Source: Colimorpha sp964483145
GTDB taxonomy: Bacteria > Bacteroidota > Bacteroidia > Bacteroidales > P3
Direction of reading: 5' to 3'
Assembly: GCA_964483145.1 (NCBI GenBank)
Contig: CAZAAK010000021.1
Location: forward strand, 1-31,146
Length of the DNA: 31,146 bases
Below, one piece after another: positions 8,557 to 17,681 of this stretch. Made by a program: the position numbers and the translations under genes. Position 1 is the stretch's first letter. Each line of letters starts with the position of its first letter. A model generated the notes under the pieces. It was given only the letters and a program-made list of their open reading frames with translations, was not told the DNA's origin and did not search any database.

Positions 8557-10224
8557 ATGAAGACCAATTACAAACAACCGATTCTGCTAGCCTTCTTTGT
8601 GGCCGCTATGATGGGAGCCGGTGCACAGGGTATCTTGGGAGGCCATGTTACCGGCAATATTCAGCTAGATGGACAAATTTCTAGCAAGGACTCCGTTATC
8701 GGAGCCGATGATGTGCCGGAAAAACTTTTGCTCAACGCTCGTGCCGACATTCTCTACACCAACGGCAATTTCAGTGCTGGTTTGCGTTTTGAGGCTTACC
8801 AAAACCCCATGCTTGGCTTCAATGCCAAATACAAGGGCCAGGGTGTGGCTAACTATTTTGCTGCCTACAATGGAGATAGGCTGAGCGTTACTGTGGGTAA
8901 TTTTTACGAGCAGTTTGGTTCCGGCATGATTTTACGTGCGTACGAGGACCGCTACCTAGGTATCGACAACTCGCTCCTTGGCTTGAATGTGGCTTTGCGT
9001 CCGTTTGAAGGAGTTACTGTCAAGGCCCTTGCAGGCAAACAGCGCTACTATTGGGAATACGGCGATGGCATTGTGCGCGGCATTGATGGCGAGGTTAACC
9101 TCAACAGCCTCGTCAAGCCATGGGCCGAAGGCAAGTTGCGTGCCACTATAGGAGCCGGTTTTGTGAGCAAATACGAGCCCGACCAAACTATTTCCTCCAC
9201 CGCCAACCCTGCCTATCGCCTCAACCTGCCGCTGAATGTGGGGGCTGGCGCGGTGCGTGCCGATTTGAGTTACGGCAATTGGGCACTGCAAGCCGAATAT
9301 GCCCGTAAGGGTCAGGACCCCAGTATTATGAACGGATATATCTATCGCCCTGGAGAGGCATTGATGCTCAATGCTACTTACTCGCAGAAAGGCTTTAGCG
9401 CAAACGTACAGGCCAAGCGTGTGGATAACATGAGTTTTAAATCGGTTCGTTCCGAAAGTGGCGAGATGCTATACATCAATTACATACCCGCTATCACCAA
9501 GCAGCACACCTATGCTTTCCTGAGTATGTACCCTTACGCCACGCAGACCACTGGTGAGATGGGGTTGCAGGGTGATGTGATGTACAAGATTCCCAAAGAG
9601 ACCCTCCTTGGTGGCAAATACGGCACCGACATTCACCTCAATGCATCTGCCATTACGGGTATCGATACCACCCGAATTGGTGGCGATGGCACCTTAGGCT
9701 ACACCTCGGAATGGTTCAAGACAGGCGACCTCTACTATGCAGATGCATCCGTTGAAGTAGCTAAGAAGCTGAGCAAGTCGCTGAAACTGACTTGCACATA
9801 TGGCTACCAGATTTTCAATCCTATTGTGGAGGGACACGAAGGTGCGCTCCACCACAACCATATCCTTGTGGGTGACTTGACTTGGAAGATCAACCGCAAG
9901 AATGTTCTGCGTTTCGAAGCCGAGTGGATGGGTAGCGACAGCAAGTACGACCCCAATGTTGATGACAAGCGTTGTGGCGATTGGATTATGGGCCTTGTGG
10001 AGTACAACTTCACCAGCAAATGGTTTGTTTCGGTGAGCGATCAGTATGCCTACCGCGATGGCATTGGTAACTATTACAACCTTTCCATTGGCTACAACCA
10101 CGGTGCTACCCGACTGCAGCTAGGCTATGGCAAACAGCGTGAGGGACTCCTCTGCATAGGTGGCGTATGTCGTCAGGTGCCAGCTAGCAATGGTCTTACC
10201 TTCAGCCTTACCACATCGTTCTAA
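8557..10224 (+). CDS. DUF6029 family outer-membrane protein
   Basis: The 555-residue protein has a signal peptide ending near GAGAQ, then alternating aromatic and polar strands (for example NYFAAYNGDRLSVTVGNFYEQFGSG) and a terminal phenylalanine (LTTSF) typical of outer-membrane beta-barrels. The sequence is recognised as the DUF6029 family of Bacteroidota, whose function is unknown. It begins 21 nt after the TlpA-like gene and ends 21 nt before the Omp28 gene, so the three are very likely co-transcribed. A surface or transport role is plausible but unproven. Confidence 0.85.
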   Translation: MKTNYKQPILLAFFVAAMMGAGAQGILGGHVTGNIQLDGQISSKDSVIGADDVPEKLLLNARADILYTNGNFSAGLRFEAYQNPMLGFNAKYKGQGVANYFAAYNGDRLSVTVGNFYEQFGSGMILRAYEDRYLGIDNSLLGLNVALRPFEGVTVKALAGKQRYYWEYGDGIVRGIDGEVNLNSLVKPWAEGKLRATIGAGFVSKYEPDQTISSTANPAYRLNLPLNVGAGAVRADLSYGNWALQAEYARKGQDPSIMNGYIYRPGEALMLNATYSQKGFSANVQAKRVDNMSFKSVRSESGEMLYINYIPAITKQHTYAFLSMYPYATQTTGEMGLQGDVMYKIPKETLLGGKYGTDIHLNASAITGIDTTRIGGDGTLGYTSEWFKTGDLYYADASVEVAKKLSKSLKLTCTYGYQIFNPIVEGHEGALHHNHILVGDLTWKINRKNVLRFEAEWMGSDSKYDPNVDDKRCGDWIMGLVEYNFTSKWFVSVSDQYAYRDGIGNYYNLSIGYNHGATRLQLGYGKQREGLLCIGGVCRQVPASNGLTFSLTTSF

Positions 10225-10245
10225 CCCTCTCAATAATATAACGAA

Positions 10246-11094
10246 ATGAAAACAACAAAAATATTTCCAATCCTTCTTGCCGCCTTTGTTATGTTTGCCT
10301 CATGCGACAAAATCGAGGCTGACCAAAACGGCAATTATGTTGTCTTTGGTGGCAATACCGGCACTTGGTACGACAGCGACCTCGAACTCCCGGCTACGCA
10401 ATGTGCTTTAGTGGAAAAGTACACCGGCGTACGTTGCGTCAACTGCCCTTCTGCCGATGTTGTTATCAACACCGCCTTAAGCAAGTATGGTCAGTTGCTG
10501 ATGGCAGTTGCCGTCCACTCCGGCCGCTTTGGCGAGCCCCTCAATGGCGAACAGGACCTTCGCACCGAGGTTGGTACTGCGTGGTTCGACTATTTTGGCG
10601 TAACAGCGCAGCCCTCTGCCATGGTCAATCGGGCGCGAAGTGCCTCTTCGTGGGACCTCTTCACCCCCACATCCGGTTTTGACGACCGCATTGATGCCGT
10701 TGTAAATAGTCCTGCCAAGGTGGCAATAAAGGCCCTTTCGCACCATAATACGGGCCGAAACTATACGGCTGAAATTTACCTTGACTACAAGGAAGACTAC
10801 ACCGATGGCCTGACACTTACTTTGCTGGTTATAGAGGACAGCATCCTTACCACCCAGCGTGGACAGGGCGAAGAGTTTGAAAACTACGTCCAAAATCATG
10901 TCTTGCGCCAGGCAGTTACCAATGAATGGGGCATGGATGTGGATGCCGATGGCAAGAGCGGCACCCGTCGATTTGTCTCCCTTAGCTTCGACCTTCGCGA
11001 GGAATGCGACCCGAGTCACTGCCAGCTGATTGCTTTTGTTTCCAACAAAGATACGCGCGAAATTGTTAATGTTGCCGAGTGCCAACTGCAATAG
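10246..11094 (+). CDS. Omp28-related outer-membrane lipoprotein
   Basis: This 282-residue protein has a lipoprotein signal (MFASC, lipid-anchored Cys20) and the Omp28 signature EKYTGVRCVNCPSA with a CxxC pair at Cys64 and Cys67, followed by a thioredoxin-like region (LLMAVAVHSG...FGVTAQPSAMVN). Omp28 is known as an outer-membrane lipoprotein of Porphyromonas gingivalis; the molecular role is unclear. The CxxC and the TlpA-like protein two genes upstream suggest a redox relationship, which is inference. MATE transporter translation starts 6 nt downstream. Confidence 0.9.
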   Translation: MKTTKIFPILLAAFVMFASCDKIEADQNGNYVVFGGNTGTWYDSDLELPATQCALVEKYTGVRCVNCPSADVVINTALSKYGQLLMAVAVHSGRFGEPLNGEQDLRTEVGTAWFDYFGVTAQPSAMVNRARSASSWDLFTPTSGFDDRIDAVVNSPAKVAIKALSHHNTGRNYTAEIYLDYKEDYTDGLTLTLLVIEDSILTTQRGQGEEFENYVQNHVLRQAVTNEWGMDVDADGKSGTRRFVSLSFDLREECDPSHCQLIAFVSNKDTREIVNVAECQLQ

Positions 11095-11100
11095 CCACAG

Positions 11101-12489
11101 ATGAACAAGCGCATCCTTGCTCTGGCCATTCCAAACATTGTGACCAATATCACCGTGCCCTTGTTGGGCATGGTGGATTTGGCTGTGGTGGGGCATTTGA
11201 GCACGGCACATTTGGGTGCTGTTGCCATCGGCACACAAATTTTCAATCTCATCTACTGGAATTTTGGTTTCCTGCGCATGGGCACTAGTGGGTTCACCGC
11301 GCAGGCTTATGGTGCCCAGGATATGGTGGAGGCAGTGCGTATTCTAGTCAGGGCCTTCACCCTTGCCTTGGCTATCGCGTTGGTCCTTATTTTATTGCAA
11401 TGGCCAATTGCCAAGCTTTCGGAGGCGATTTTCCGCGTTGATAGCGAGCCTCGCATCTTGCAGTTGGCTCTGACCTATTTTTTTGTTCGGATTTGGGCGG
11501 CTCCTGCTACCCTGGGTCTCTATGCTGTCAAGGGGTGGTTCATTGGCATGCAGAACTCGCGTCTGCCGATGTGGATTGCCATCTTCTTGAATATCGTCAA
11601 TCTAGGTTGTAGTCTTTTTTTTGTACTAGTGTTGCATTGGGGTATTCGGGGCGTGGCTTTGGGTACTGTTGTGGCGCAGTACAGCGGATTGGCCGTAGGG
11701 CTCTTTTTTTTGGTGCGCCGCTATGGATATCTTTTTGTGCAATATGCCCGTGGACGAGGAGAAACTTTGTGTAGCAGGGCGCGGGTGCTTATGCAGGATG
11801 CACTGCAGTGGCAGCAGTTGCGCAGGTTTTTTAAAGTCAACGGCGACATATTCCTTCGCACGGTTTGCCTTGCCGTTGTATTCACCTTTATTACTGCTGC
11901 CAGCGGGCGCATCAGTCCCCAGGTCTTGGCCATTGATGCACTTTTGATGCAGTTCTTTACTGTCTTTAGCTACATGATGGATGGCTTTGCCTATGCCGGA
12001 GAATCGCTAGTGGGGAGGTATATTGGAGCCAAAGACTTAAAATCGCTCAAGCTATCGGTGCGCTTGTTGTTGCTTTGGGGAATGGGCCTTACGGTGCTTT
12101 TCACTGCCGTCTATGCAAGCGGAGGAGGACAGATGTTGCGCATCTTTAGCAATCAACCCGATGTTATTGAAGGAGCAAGAGCCTATATGTTTTGGACGCT
12201 TATCATACCCGTTTGTGGTTTTTCGGCCTTCCTCTTTGATGGCATCTTTGTGGGTGCCACTGCCACACGTCCTATGCGTAACTGCATGTTTGTGGCTTCC
12301 GCCGCTTTTTTTGTTGTATACTATGTCGGCCGGCATGTTTTTGTCGGTTCCCAGAACCCAGATCCATTTGTTTGGAACAACATCCTTTGGACTGCCTTTA
12401 TGGTTTACCTTGCGCTGCGGGGCATCCTGCAGGCAGCCTCGCTTAAAAAAGCAGTCTACAGCCAAGTTTATCAACCTTCTAACATTTGA
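11101..12489 (+). CDS. MATE family efflux transporter
   Basis: The 462-residue protein has about twelve membrane segments in two halves with the family pattern (ALAIPNIVTNITVPLLGMVDLAVVGHL at the N-terminus; LLMQFFTVFSYMMDGFAYAGESLVG in the second half). MATE proteins export drugs or metabolites by Na+ or H+ antiport in the inner membrane; this one most resembles the DinF-type branch. Start ATG 11101 is 6 nt after the Omp28 gene, and the M6 peptidase gene follows after 9 nt, so it sits inside an operon of exported proteins. The substrate is unknown. Confidence 0.93.
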   Translation: MNKRILALAIPNIVTNITVPLLGMVDLAVVGHLSTAHLGAVAIGTQIFNLIYWNFGFLRMGTSGFTAQAYGAQDMVEAVRILVRAFTLALAIALVLILLQWPIAKLSEAIFRVDSEPRILQLALTYFFVRIWAAPATLGLYAVKGWFIGMQNSRLPMWIAIFLNIVNLGCSLFFVLVLHWGIRGVALGTVVAQYSGLAVGLFFLVRRYGYLFVQYARGRGETLCSRARVLMQDALQWQQLRRFFKVNGDIFLRTVCLAVVFTFITAASGRISPQVLAIDALLMQFFTVFSYMMDGFAYAGESLVGRYIGAKDLKSLKLSVRLLLLWGMGLTVLFTAVYASGGGQMLRIFSNQPDVIEGARAYMFWTLIIPVCGFSAFLFDGIFVGATATRPMRNCMFVASAAFFVVYYVGRHVFVGSQNPDPFVWNNILWTAFMVYLALRGILQAASLKKAVYSQVYQPSNI

Positions 12490-12498
12490 TGACAATAT

Positions 12499-15372
12499 AT
12501 GAAACATTCTTGCAAGACAATTCTTTTTGTCCTACTGCTTGTTGGCGCCAATAGTGCTTCGGCGCTCTTTGTCAGCAATATGCCCGTCAATAAGATTCAG
12601 CCTAACGGCGATACGATCCATTTTTTTGTTACGGGCGACGAATTTTATCACCGCTACCACGATGCCGACAACTACACTATCGTCCAGAACCGTGCCGGCT
12701 ATTGGGTTTATGCCACCGCTGCCAAGGATGGTTCCGTGCAGTCCACCGAGTACCGTGTGGGTCAATCGGGCCTTGACCCGAAGATGCTAGGGCTGGTGCC
12801 CGGGGTTGGCATCACGCAACAACAGTATCTGCAACGTCGTCGCGAGTGGGAGGTCCCCGAGCAGTATCGTTCGAAGAGGCCCAAGACCAGTGGTCGCAAT
12901 CACGGCGACTTCTGCAATCTAGTCATTTTTATTCGTTTTGCCGACGACTCCAACTATACTCGTTCGCTAGAGTCGGTTGATAGGATGTTCAGCGATTCAT
13001 CTCGCTACAACTCCAATTCGGTGTATAATTATTTCAAGCGCGCCTCATACAACAAACTTTTTATTCGCACCTATTACGCTCCTGCCCCGAGTGGCGACAC
13101 TATCCGTTCCTATCAGTCGCCCCACCCCAGGTCCTACTTTATGCCCTACACCGACGACAACCCTATGGGCTACACCAATTCGGACGAACGCCGCGACCGC
13201 GAGTTCGATCTATTGGAGAGTGCCGTTAACTGGATTAATGATTCGGCGCCCGTGCCCACTTCCTATAATCTGGATTGCAACAACGATGGTCAGATAGACA
13301 ATGTCAACTTTGTCGTGCGTGGCACTTACACGGGTTGGAGCGATTTGCTTTGGCCTCACAAGTGGAACCTTTACAGCAACGAGGTCTACATCAATCAAAA
13401 AAAGGTCAATACATTCAACTTAGCGCTTGAGGGTGCGGGCGATGACTACTTTGGCACTAGCACCTTCTCCCATGAGATGTTCCACTCGCTTAGTGCCCCT
13501 GACCTCTACCACTACAGTTCCGATGGAGCCGGTATGCCCGTAGGGGTATGGGATTTGATGGCCAGCAATTCCAAGCCTCCACAGCACTCTCTTGCATGGG
13601 TAAAATACCGTTACGGCAACTGGCTGGACAGCATACCTACCGTCACCCAACCGGGCGTTTATACACTCCGCTCCAATGCCGATTCCATACCCGGTACAAT
13701 GGCTCTTAAGTTCCCCAGTGCACACCCCGACCAATACTACGTGGTTGAGTACCGCGACAATACCGAAATCTTCGAAAAAAAACTGCCTGGCAAAGGTATT
13801 ATCATCTATCGTGTAGATACGCGCTTCGAAGGTAATGCGAGCTTTGATGGAACTGACAGATTCAATGAGATATGGGTTTTTCGCCCCGATGCTACCTCCG
13901 ATTGGGAAAATGGCAGCCTTGCCGAAGCCTATTTCACTCCCTCGCGTAGTCGCACCGAGTTTTCGCCATCTACCAATCCATATCCCTACCTTTCCGACGG
14001 AACACGCGACCTGAGTTTTGCCATCACTAGTATATCAACCCCAGGCAACACCGTTATGTTCCGCTACACCAACCACACCACTCCTGTTGCACTGACTAGT
14101 GGCCGCATTACTTCGCGCAGTGCCACCCTCGATTGGCAAGGCATCGGTAGCGCCTATCGAGTTTACTATCGGCCTAAGGATTCCGAGACGGACTACATAC
14201 AAATCACCACAAGTATACCTCATATTACCCTAGTTGACCTCGACCCCAACAAAACCTATGAGTGGACGGTGCGTGCCCTCTACGACCCTGTGGACTCGCT
14301 GACCTTTGCCGACAGTAGTGGCGTGGCTACCCAAGTCTCTTTCCACACTGCGCTTTGCGGCAACCCGAACACCGAAACCATTGGTAGTGGCACTACAGAA
14401 CAAAGCAATGCCATCCCATTTGCTGCCAATAGCAATTATAACTACTTTCAGCAACTTTTTACTGCAGATGAAATAAACGGCGAGAAGTCGATCGGCACCA
14501 TTAGCTTCCACTATGCTCATACCACCGGCCTAGACAAGCCCAACTGCATTATCTATCTGGGCCACACTACACAGGATCATTTTGACGATACGACCAACTT
14601 GGTGCCTTTCGACCAACTTCAGCAGGTCTATGCAGGGGCTGTTAGCTTTGTACAGGGGTGGAACGAGCTGGTACTTGACACACCTTTTTACTACAATGGA
14701 ACCGACAACCTGGTCTTGGCTATCGATGACAATTCCGGTCAACCCAGCCGTTTGGGTCAGAAATTTTACGTAGGCCAAACCGCTTCTTTCATGGCTCGTA
14801 TTATTTCCGACAACAATGCCAACCCCGATCCCGCTGTGGATAGCGCCCTAAGCAAAGGGAAAAACGTATCCTACCGAATTAACACGAAATTCACCGGCTG
14901 CCCCGACAACGAAGGCAAGTACTATGCTTGCATCATTTCCGACAACGAAGCCTATGGCGTAACTTCGGGAGATGGTTTGTACGATACAGGTGATACTGTT
15001 GTTGCCTATGCCTACCCTTTCCGGAACAACACCTTTGTTAGGTGGAGTGATGGCAGCACCGACAATCCCAAACAGCTGGTGCTCACATCTGACACACTGT
15101 TGGTTGCCTATTTCCATTCCCACGTGGGCATTGGCGGGCCGCAGTCTGGAGAGGGCGAAGGCGGATATGTGGTAACCGCCCGTCAGCTGAGTTTGTGCGT
15201 TTCAGGGGCTGATGGACAGCCCGTGCGAGTTTACGACTTGATGGGCAGGCTGATAAGCAGCGTTGATGCGCACCATTCCAATCCCGTCAGTTTGCGGGTG
15301 CCCGTGAGGGGTATTTACCTATTGCGTGTAGGTGCTGGCAAACCTGTCAAACTGTTGGTGACGGGGATGTAG
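12499..15372 (+). CDS. secreted M6-family metallopeptidase with T9SS-type C-terminus
   Basis: This 957-residue protein is a large exported zinc protease. After a signal peptide (VLLLVGANSASA) comes an N-terminal region, then the M6 (immune-inhibitor-A-like) catalytic domain with HEMFHSLSAPD: His325, Glu326, His329 and Asp335 as ligands and base, followed by a WDLMAS Met-turn. A fibronectin type III-like domain follows (about 525-615, ATLDWQGIGSAYRVYYR), then a sandwich-like region, a short InlB-like repeat (RWSDGSTDNPKQLVL) and a C-terminal segment (VRVYDLMGRLI...GIYLLRVG) like a T9SS sorting domain. It is the last gene of its run and is followed by a strong terminator. The natural substrate is unknown; related enzymes degrade host or environmental proteins. 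Confidence 0.92.
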   Translation: MKHSCKTILFVLLLVGANSASALFVSNMPVNKIQPNGDTIHFFVTGDEFYHRYHDADNYTIVQNRAGYWVYATAAKDGSVQSTEYRVGQSGLDPKMLGLVPGVGITQQQYLQRRREWEVPEQYRSKRPKTSGRNHGDFCNLVIFIRFADDSNYTRSLESVDRMFSDSSRYNSNSVYNYFKRASYNKLFIRTYYAPAPSGDTIRSYQSPHPRSYFMPYTDDNPMGYTNSDERRDREFDLLESAVNWINDSAPVPTSYNLDCNNDGQIDNVNFVVRGTYTGWSDLLWPHKWNLYSNEVYINQKKVNTFNLALEGAGDDYFGTSTFSHEMFHSLSAPDLYHYSSDGAGMPVGVWDLMASNSKPPQHSLAWVKYRYGNWLDSIPTVTQPGVYTLRSNADSIPGTMALKFPSAHPDQYYVVEYRDNTEIFEKKLPGKGIIIYRVDTRFEGNASFDGTDRFNEIWVFRPDATSDWENGSLAEAYFTPSRSRTEFSPSTNPYPYLSDGTRDLSFAITSISTPGNTVMFRYTNHTTPVALTSGRITSRSATLDWQGIGSAYRVYYRPKDSETDYIQITTSIPHITLVDLDPNKTYEWTVRALYDPVDSLTFADSSGVATQVSFHTALCGNPNTETIGSGTTEQSNAIPFAANSNYNYFQQLFTADEINGEKSIGTISFHYAHTTGLDKPNCIIYLGHTTQDHFDDTTNLVPFDQLQQVYAGAVSFVQGWNELVLDTPFYYNGTDNLVLAIDDNSGQPSRLGQKFYVGQTASFMARIISDNNANPDPAVDSALSKGKNVSYRINTKFTGCPDNEGKYYACIISDNEAYGVTSGDGLYDTGDTVVAYAYPFRNNTFVRWSDGSTDNPKQLVLTSDTLLVAYFHSHVGIGGPQSGEGEGGYVVTARQLSLCVSGADGQPVRVYDLMGRLISSVDAHHSNPVSLRVPVRGIYLLRVGAGKPVKLLVTGM

Positions 15373-15385
15373 GAATTCAGAGATA

Positions 15386-15433
15386 CATATCAAAAAAAGG
15401 TTCGGGATGTCCCGAACCTTTTTTTTTGATATG
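15386..15433. terminator. bidirectional intrinsic terminator
   Basis: Arms CATATC-A7-GGTTCGGGA and TCCCGAACC-T9-GATATG around a TG loop make a strong hairpin flanked by A and T runs on both sides, so it can end transcription from either direction. It separates the convergent M6 peptidase and PCMD-like genes. Confidence 0.92.
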
Positions 15434-15462
15434 TAGTGAGCGTTGCAATAGGCAGGGCCAGG

Positions 15463-16935
15463 CTATTTTCCTATCACTTTTTGGTAAAAGATTCCCTGTG
15501 GTGTGGTTACCTCCAACATGTAAATTCCCTCGCCCGGAAGCGTTAAGTCCATTTGCTCTTTCCCAGTTGCATCCCACTCTTTCAAAATGCGGCCTTCGAT
15601 GCTATAAAGCCTTAGTAGGCTAGCTTCTGTCCCGTTCATGTTCACCACGAAACGGCCTGATGTGGGGTTGGGGTAAATGGTCGGCTTTTCCGTGTTGGGT
15701 TTATTGATGTCCTCGTATGTTGGGATACTGTCTGTCAGCACCGACAGATACACCCACTCGGTTTCTGCCGTGTCGCCACAAAGCCCCTGCACATAGAAAT
15801 CGTAGTATGTGTTGAGAGTCAGGGAATAGAAATAGGCATTGCTGTCCGTTACCACCACCCTTGTGCCCGTTCCGCGCGTAAAGCCTCTGGTGCCGTATTC
15901 TATTTCCCAGCTATCGGGAGTGGCAGTGTTGTTCCAAGCTAAGTGCAGGTACATTGGTGCATTTTCCTCCACGCGCAGGTCGGTGACTTGCCCGCAGGGG
16001 TCCGGTCGGCCCACCAATTGCAATTGGTCTAGGTAAAGTCTGGAGCCATACTGGAACCCTTTGTCGCTTGCCGATGAGATAACCAACACAATCATTGAAT
16101 CAGCCTCATAGTATCCGTAACTTTCTGGGAAATAACTGCTGAGCGAAGTGTACCCGAACTCGAAAGTTTCGTAGTTTACCGTATCGTAGAGCTCGTAGAG
16201 CGTCTTGGCGCCTGCACCCACCAACATTCTGCGATGTTGTAGGGTGTCGTAACGGGTGCCTATCATAACCACTGCAGCGCAGTCATCGTCATCGCCCTCA
16301 CCGGGGTCGCGGTAGATATACTTTCCACGCATCATTCCGGGTTTGAACCCGTTAAGAGCAAATCCGCCTGAGATATAGTTGTCCAAATCGATGCTGTCCA
16401 CCATCGCCAGTAGCCACGACATGTCGTACGAATTGCCTATCAGCCTGCCAATTAGTGGAATTAGGCTGTCTAGGTTAATCTCCCCGGTAACCAGCACCGA
16501 CGGCAACACCGTGCTTGTTAGTGTTGAATCAAGCAACCCAGAAGCCATTGCATAGGCGGTGGGTGTGATTACGTCTTCAAATCGGAACGTCTCGGACACT
16601 AGCCCTCGGTTGCCTTGAGGGGCGAATAGGGTGTCGGGGTATACCTTGGCTACCGGCAGGCTTAAACTCACTGGCAACGGAAAGCCCATATAGTTAAGCG
16701 TGTCGTTGAAAGTGTACATCGGCACGCTCCAACCCGCTGGCAGTTGGTAGTTATAATTCACCGGTAGGGTAAACATCCCACCCAATAACGAGAGTCTGTC
16801 GGCCGGGAAATCGGTCCAAGATTCAAACATACCGAACGGAACATCCATTGTGTCCTGTACTGTTTGTGCTTTTGCCGACGGGGCCCCTAGGCCAGTTACC
16901 GCCGCTAGAAAAATCAGTAAAACAATCTTTTTCAT
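15463..16935 (-). CDS. T9SS-exported protein with PCMD-like N-terminal and fibronectin III domains
   Basis: The 490-residue product begins with a signal peptide (MKKIVLLIFLAAVTGLGAPSAKAQ). The N-terminal half (FESWTDFP...LPAGWSVPM, then a jelly-roll-like stretch ending YLDQLQLVG) resembles the PCMD putative carbohydrate-binding domain of Bacteroidota; this is a moderate match. A fibronectin type III-like domain follows (TDLRVEENAPMYLHLAWNN...YDFYVQGLC), and the protein ends with IYPNPTSGRFVVN...GIYMLEVTT...KVIGK, a clear T9SS type A sorting domain. It is monocistronic, convergent with the M6 peptidase gene, and has a promoter box near 17065. An ATG at 16935 is preferred over a TTG two codons upstream. 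Surface or secreted location is firm; function is not. Confidence 0.85.
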   Translation of the reverse strand: MKKIVLLIFLAAVTGLGAPSAKAQTVQDTMDVPFGMFESWTDFPADRLSLLGGMFTLPVNYNYQLPAGWSVPMYTFNDTLNYMGFPLPVSLSLPVAKVYPDTLFAPQGNRGLVSETFRFEDVITPTAYAMASGLLDSTLTSTVLPSVLVTGEINLDSLIPLIGRLIGNSYDMSWLLAMVDSIDLDNYISGGFALNGFKPGMMRGKYIYRDPGEGDDDDCAAVVMIGTRYDTLQHRRMLVGAGAKTLYELYDTVNYETFEFGYTSLSSYFPESYGYYEADSMIVLVISSASDKGFQYGSRLYLDQLQLVGRPDPCGQVTDLRVEENAPMYLHLAWNNTATPDSWEIEYGTRGFTRGTGTRVVVTDSNAYFYSLTLNTYYDFYVQGLCGDTAETEWVYLSVLTDSIPTYEDINKPNTEKPTIYPNPTSGRFVVNMNGTEASLLRLYSIEGRILKEWDATGKEQMDLTLPGEGIYMLEVTTPQGIFYQKVIGK

Positions 16936-17064
16936 ATTCAATATTTTTTGCAGTTAATTTGCGGTTGTTGCATATAATGAACTTATTATTGGTTCGTCAT
17001 TCAGCACCTGCCGTGTGCGGAATCGGCCGAGCTTGCATGTTGGTTGCGGATCTTTTGACGTTGC

Positions 17065-17072
17065 AAAGGTAC
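17065..17072 (-). promoter_or_regulatory. Bacteroidota -7 promoter box
   Basis: On the minus strand this reads TACCTTTG followed by CAACGTC, a match to TAnnTTTG. It is about 130 nt upstream of the PCMD-like protein start. No -33 element is clear. Confidence 0.6.
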
Positions 17073-17262
17073 GAAATAATTCCGATACGATAATTTTTTT
17101 GCCCCTTTGTATACATTTTTTCTGGTGGTGTAGCTTCATGGTTTTCCCTGCTTTCGGTCCCGGCAGTCTTTGCCTATTTGAGCCTTTGCTTATGGGTGCT
17201 TCGCTACGAGGAAATTGCTCCGATTTTTTTTGGACAATGACAACCAATGGAATTTTTTTTTG

Positions 17263-17270
17263 TATCTTTG
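17263..17270 (+). promoter_or_regulatory. Bacteroidota -7 promoter box for thioredoxin
   Basis: TATCTTTG after a T run, about 49 nt before the thioredoxin ATG, matches TAnnTTTG. It probably also drives the downstream DUF58 gene. Confidence 0.75.
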
Positions 17271-17318
17271 CAAGTCGAAAATTATCATCACAACAATCAA
17301 ATAACAACTCTATCTATC

Positions 17319-17633
17319 ATGGAAATCAATATCACAGAGCAAAATTTCGATGAAGTTTTGAACGCCAATTCCGTCGTTATGGTCGACTTTAGCGCCACCT
17401 GGTGCGGCCCTTGCAAAGCACTTGCCCCCATTGTAGAAGAAATAGCCGCTGAATACGAAGGCCGTTGTGCTGTTGGCAAGGCCGATGTTGAAGAGTGCCC
17501 CGCCATTGCTGCCCGCTACCGCATTCGCAATGTGCCCACTGTGCTTTTCTTCAAGAATGGCGAGCTCAGCGGCAAGAGCGTTGGTCTTGTCCAAAAAGCC
17601 ACCCTCACCGACAAAATCAACGCACTCCTCTAA
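17319..17633 (+). CDS. trxA: thioredoxin
   Basis: This is a 104-residue cytoplasmic thioredoxin with active site WCGPC (Cys29, Cys32), the DFSATWCGPCK block, and the cis-proline strand VPTVLFFKNGE. It reduces disulfides of cytosolic proteins. The frame is open further upstream, but the ATG at 17319 gives the standard length and lies just downstream of a promoter. The DUF58 gene follows after 48 nt. The symbol is by family, as genomes of this phylum often carry several copies. Confidence 0.94.
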   Translation: MEINITEQNFDEVLNANSVVMVDFSATWCGPCKALAPIVEEIAAEYEGRCAVGKADVEECPAIAARYRIRNVPTVLFFKNGELSGKSVGLVQKATLTDKINALL

Positions 17634-17681
17634 TCCTAGCTTTAGGACGGAAATTGCAACGTTGCTAGTAAGAGGTAAGTT

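Larger units (their letters stand above)
16936..17318. other. divergent intergenic region
   Basis: This 383-nt gap separates the minus-strand PCMD-like gene from thioredoxin and holds a promoter for each direction (17065-17072 minus, 17263-17270 plus). No coding region is seen in between. Confidence 0.7.
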
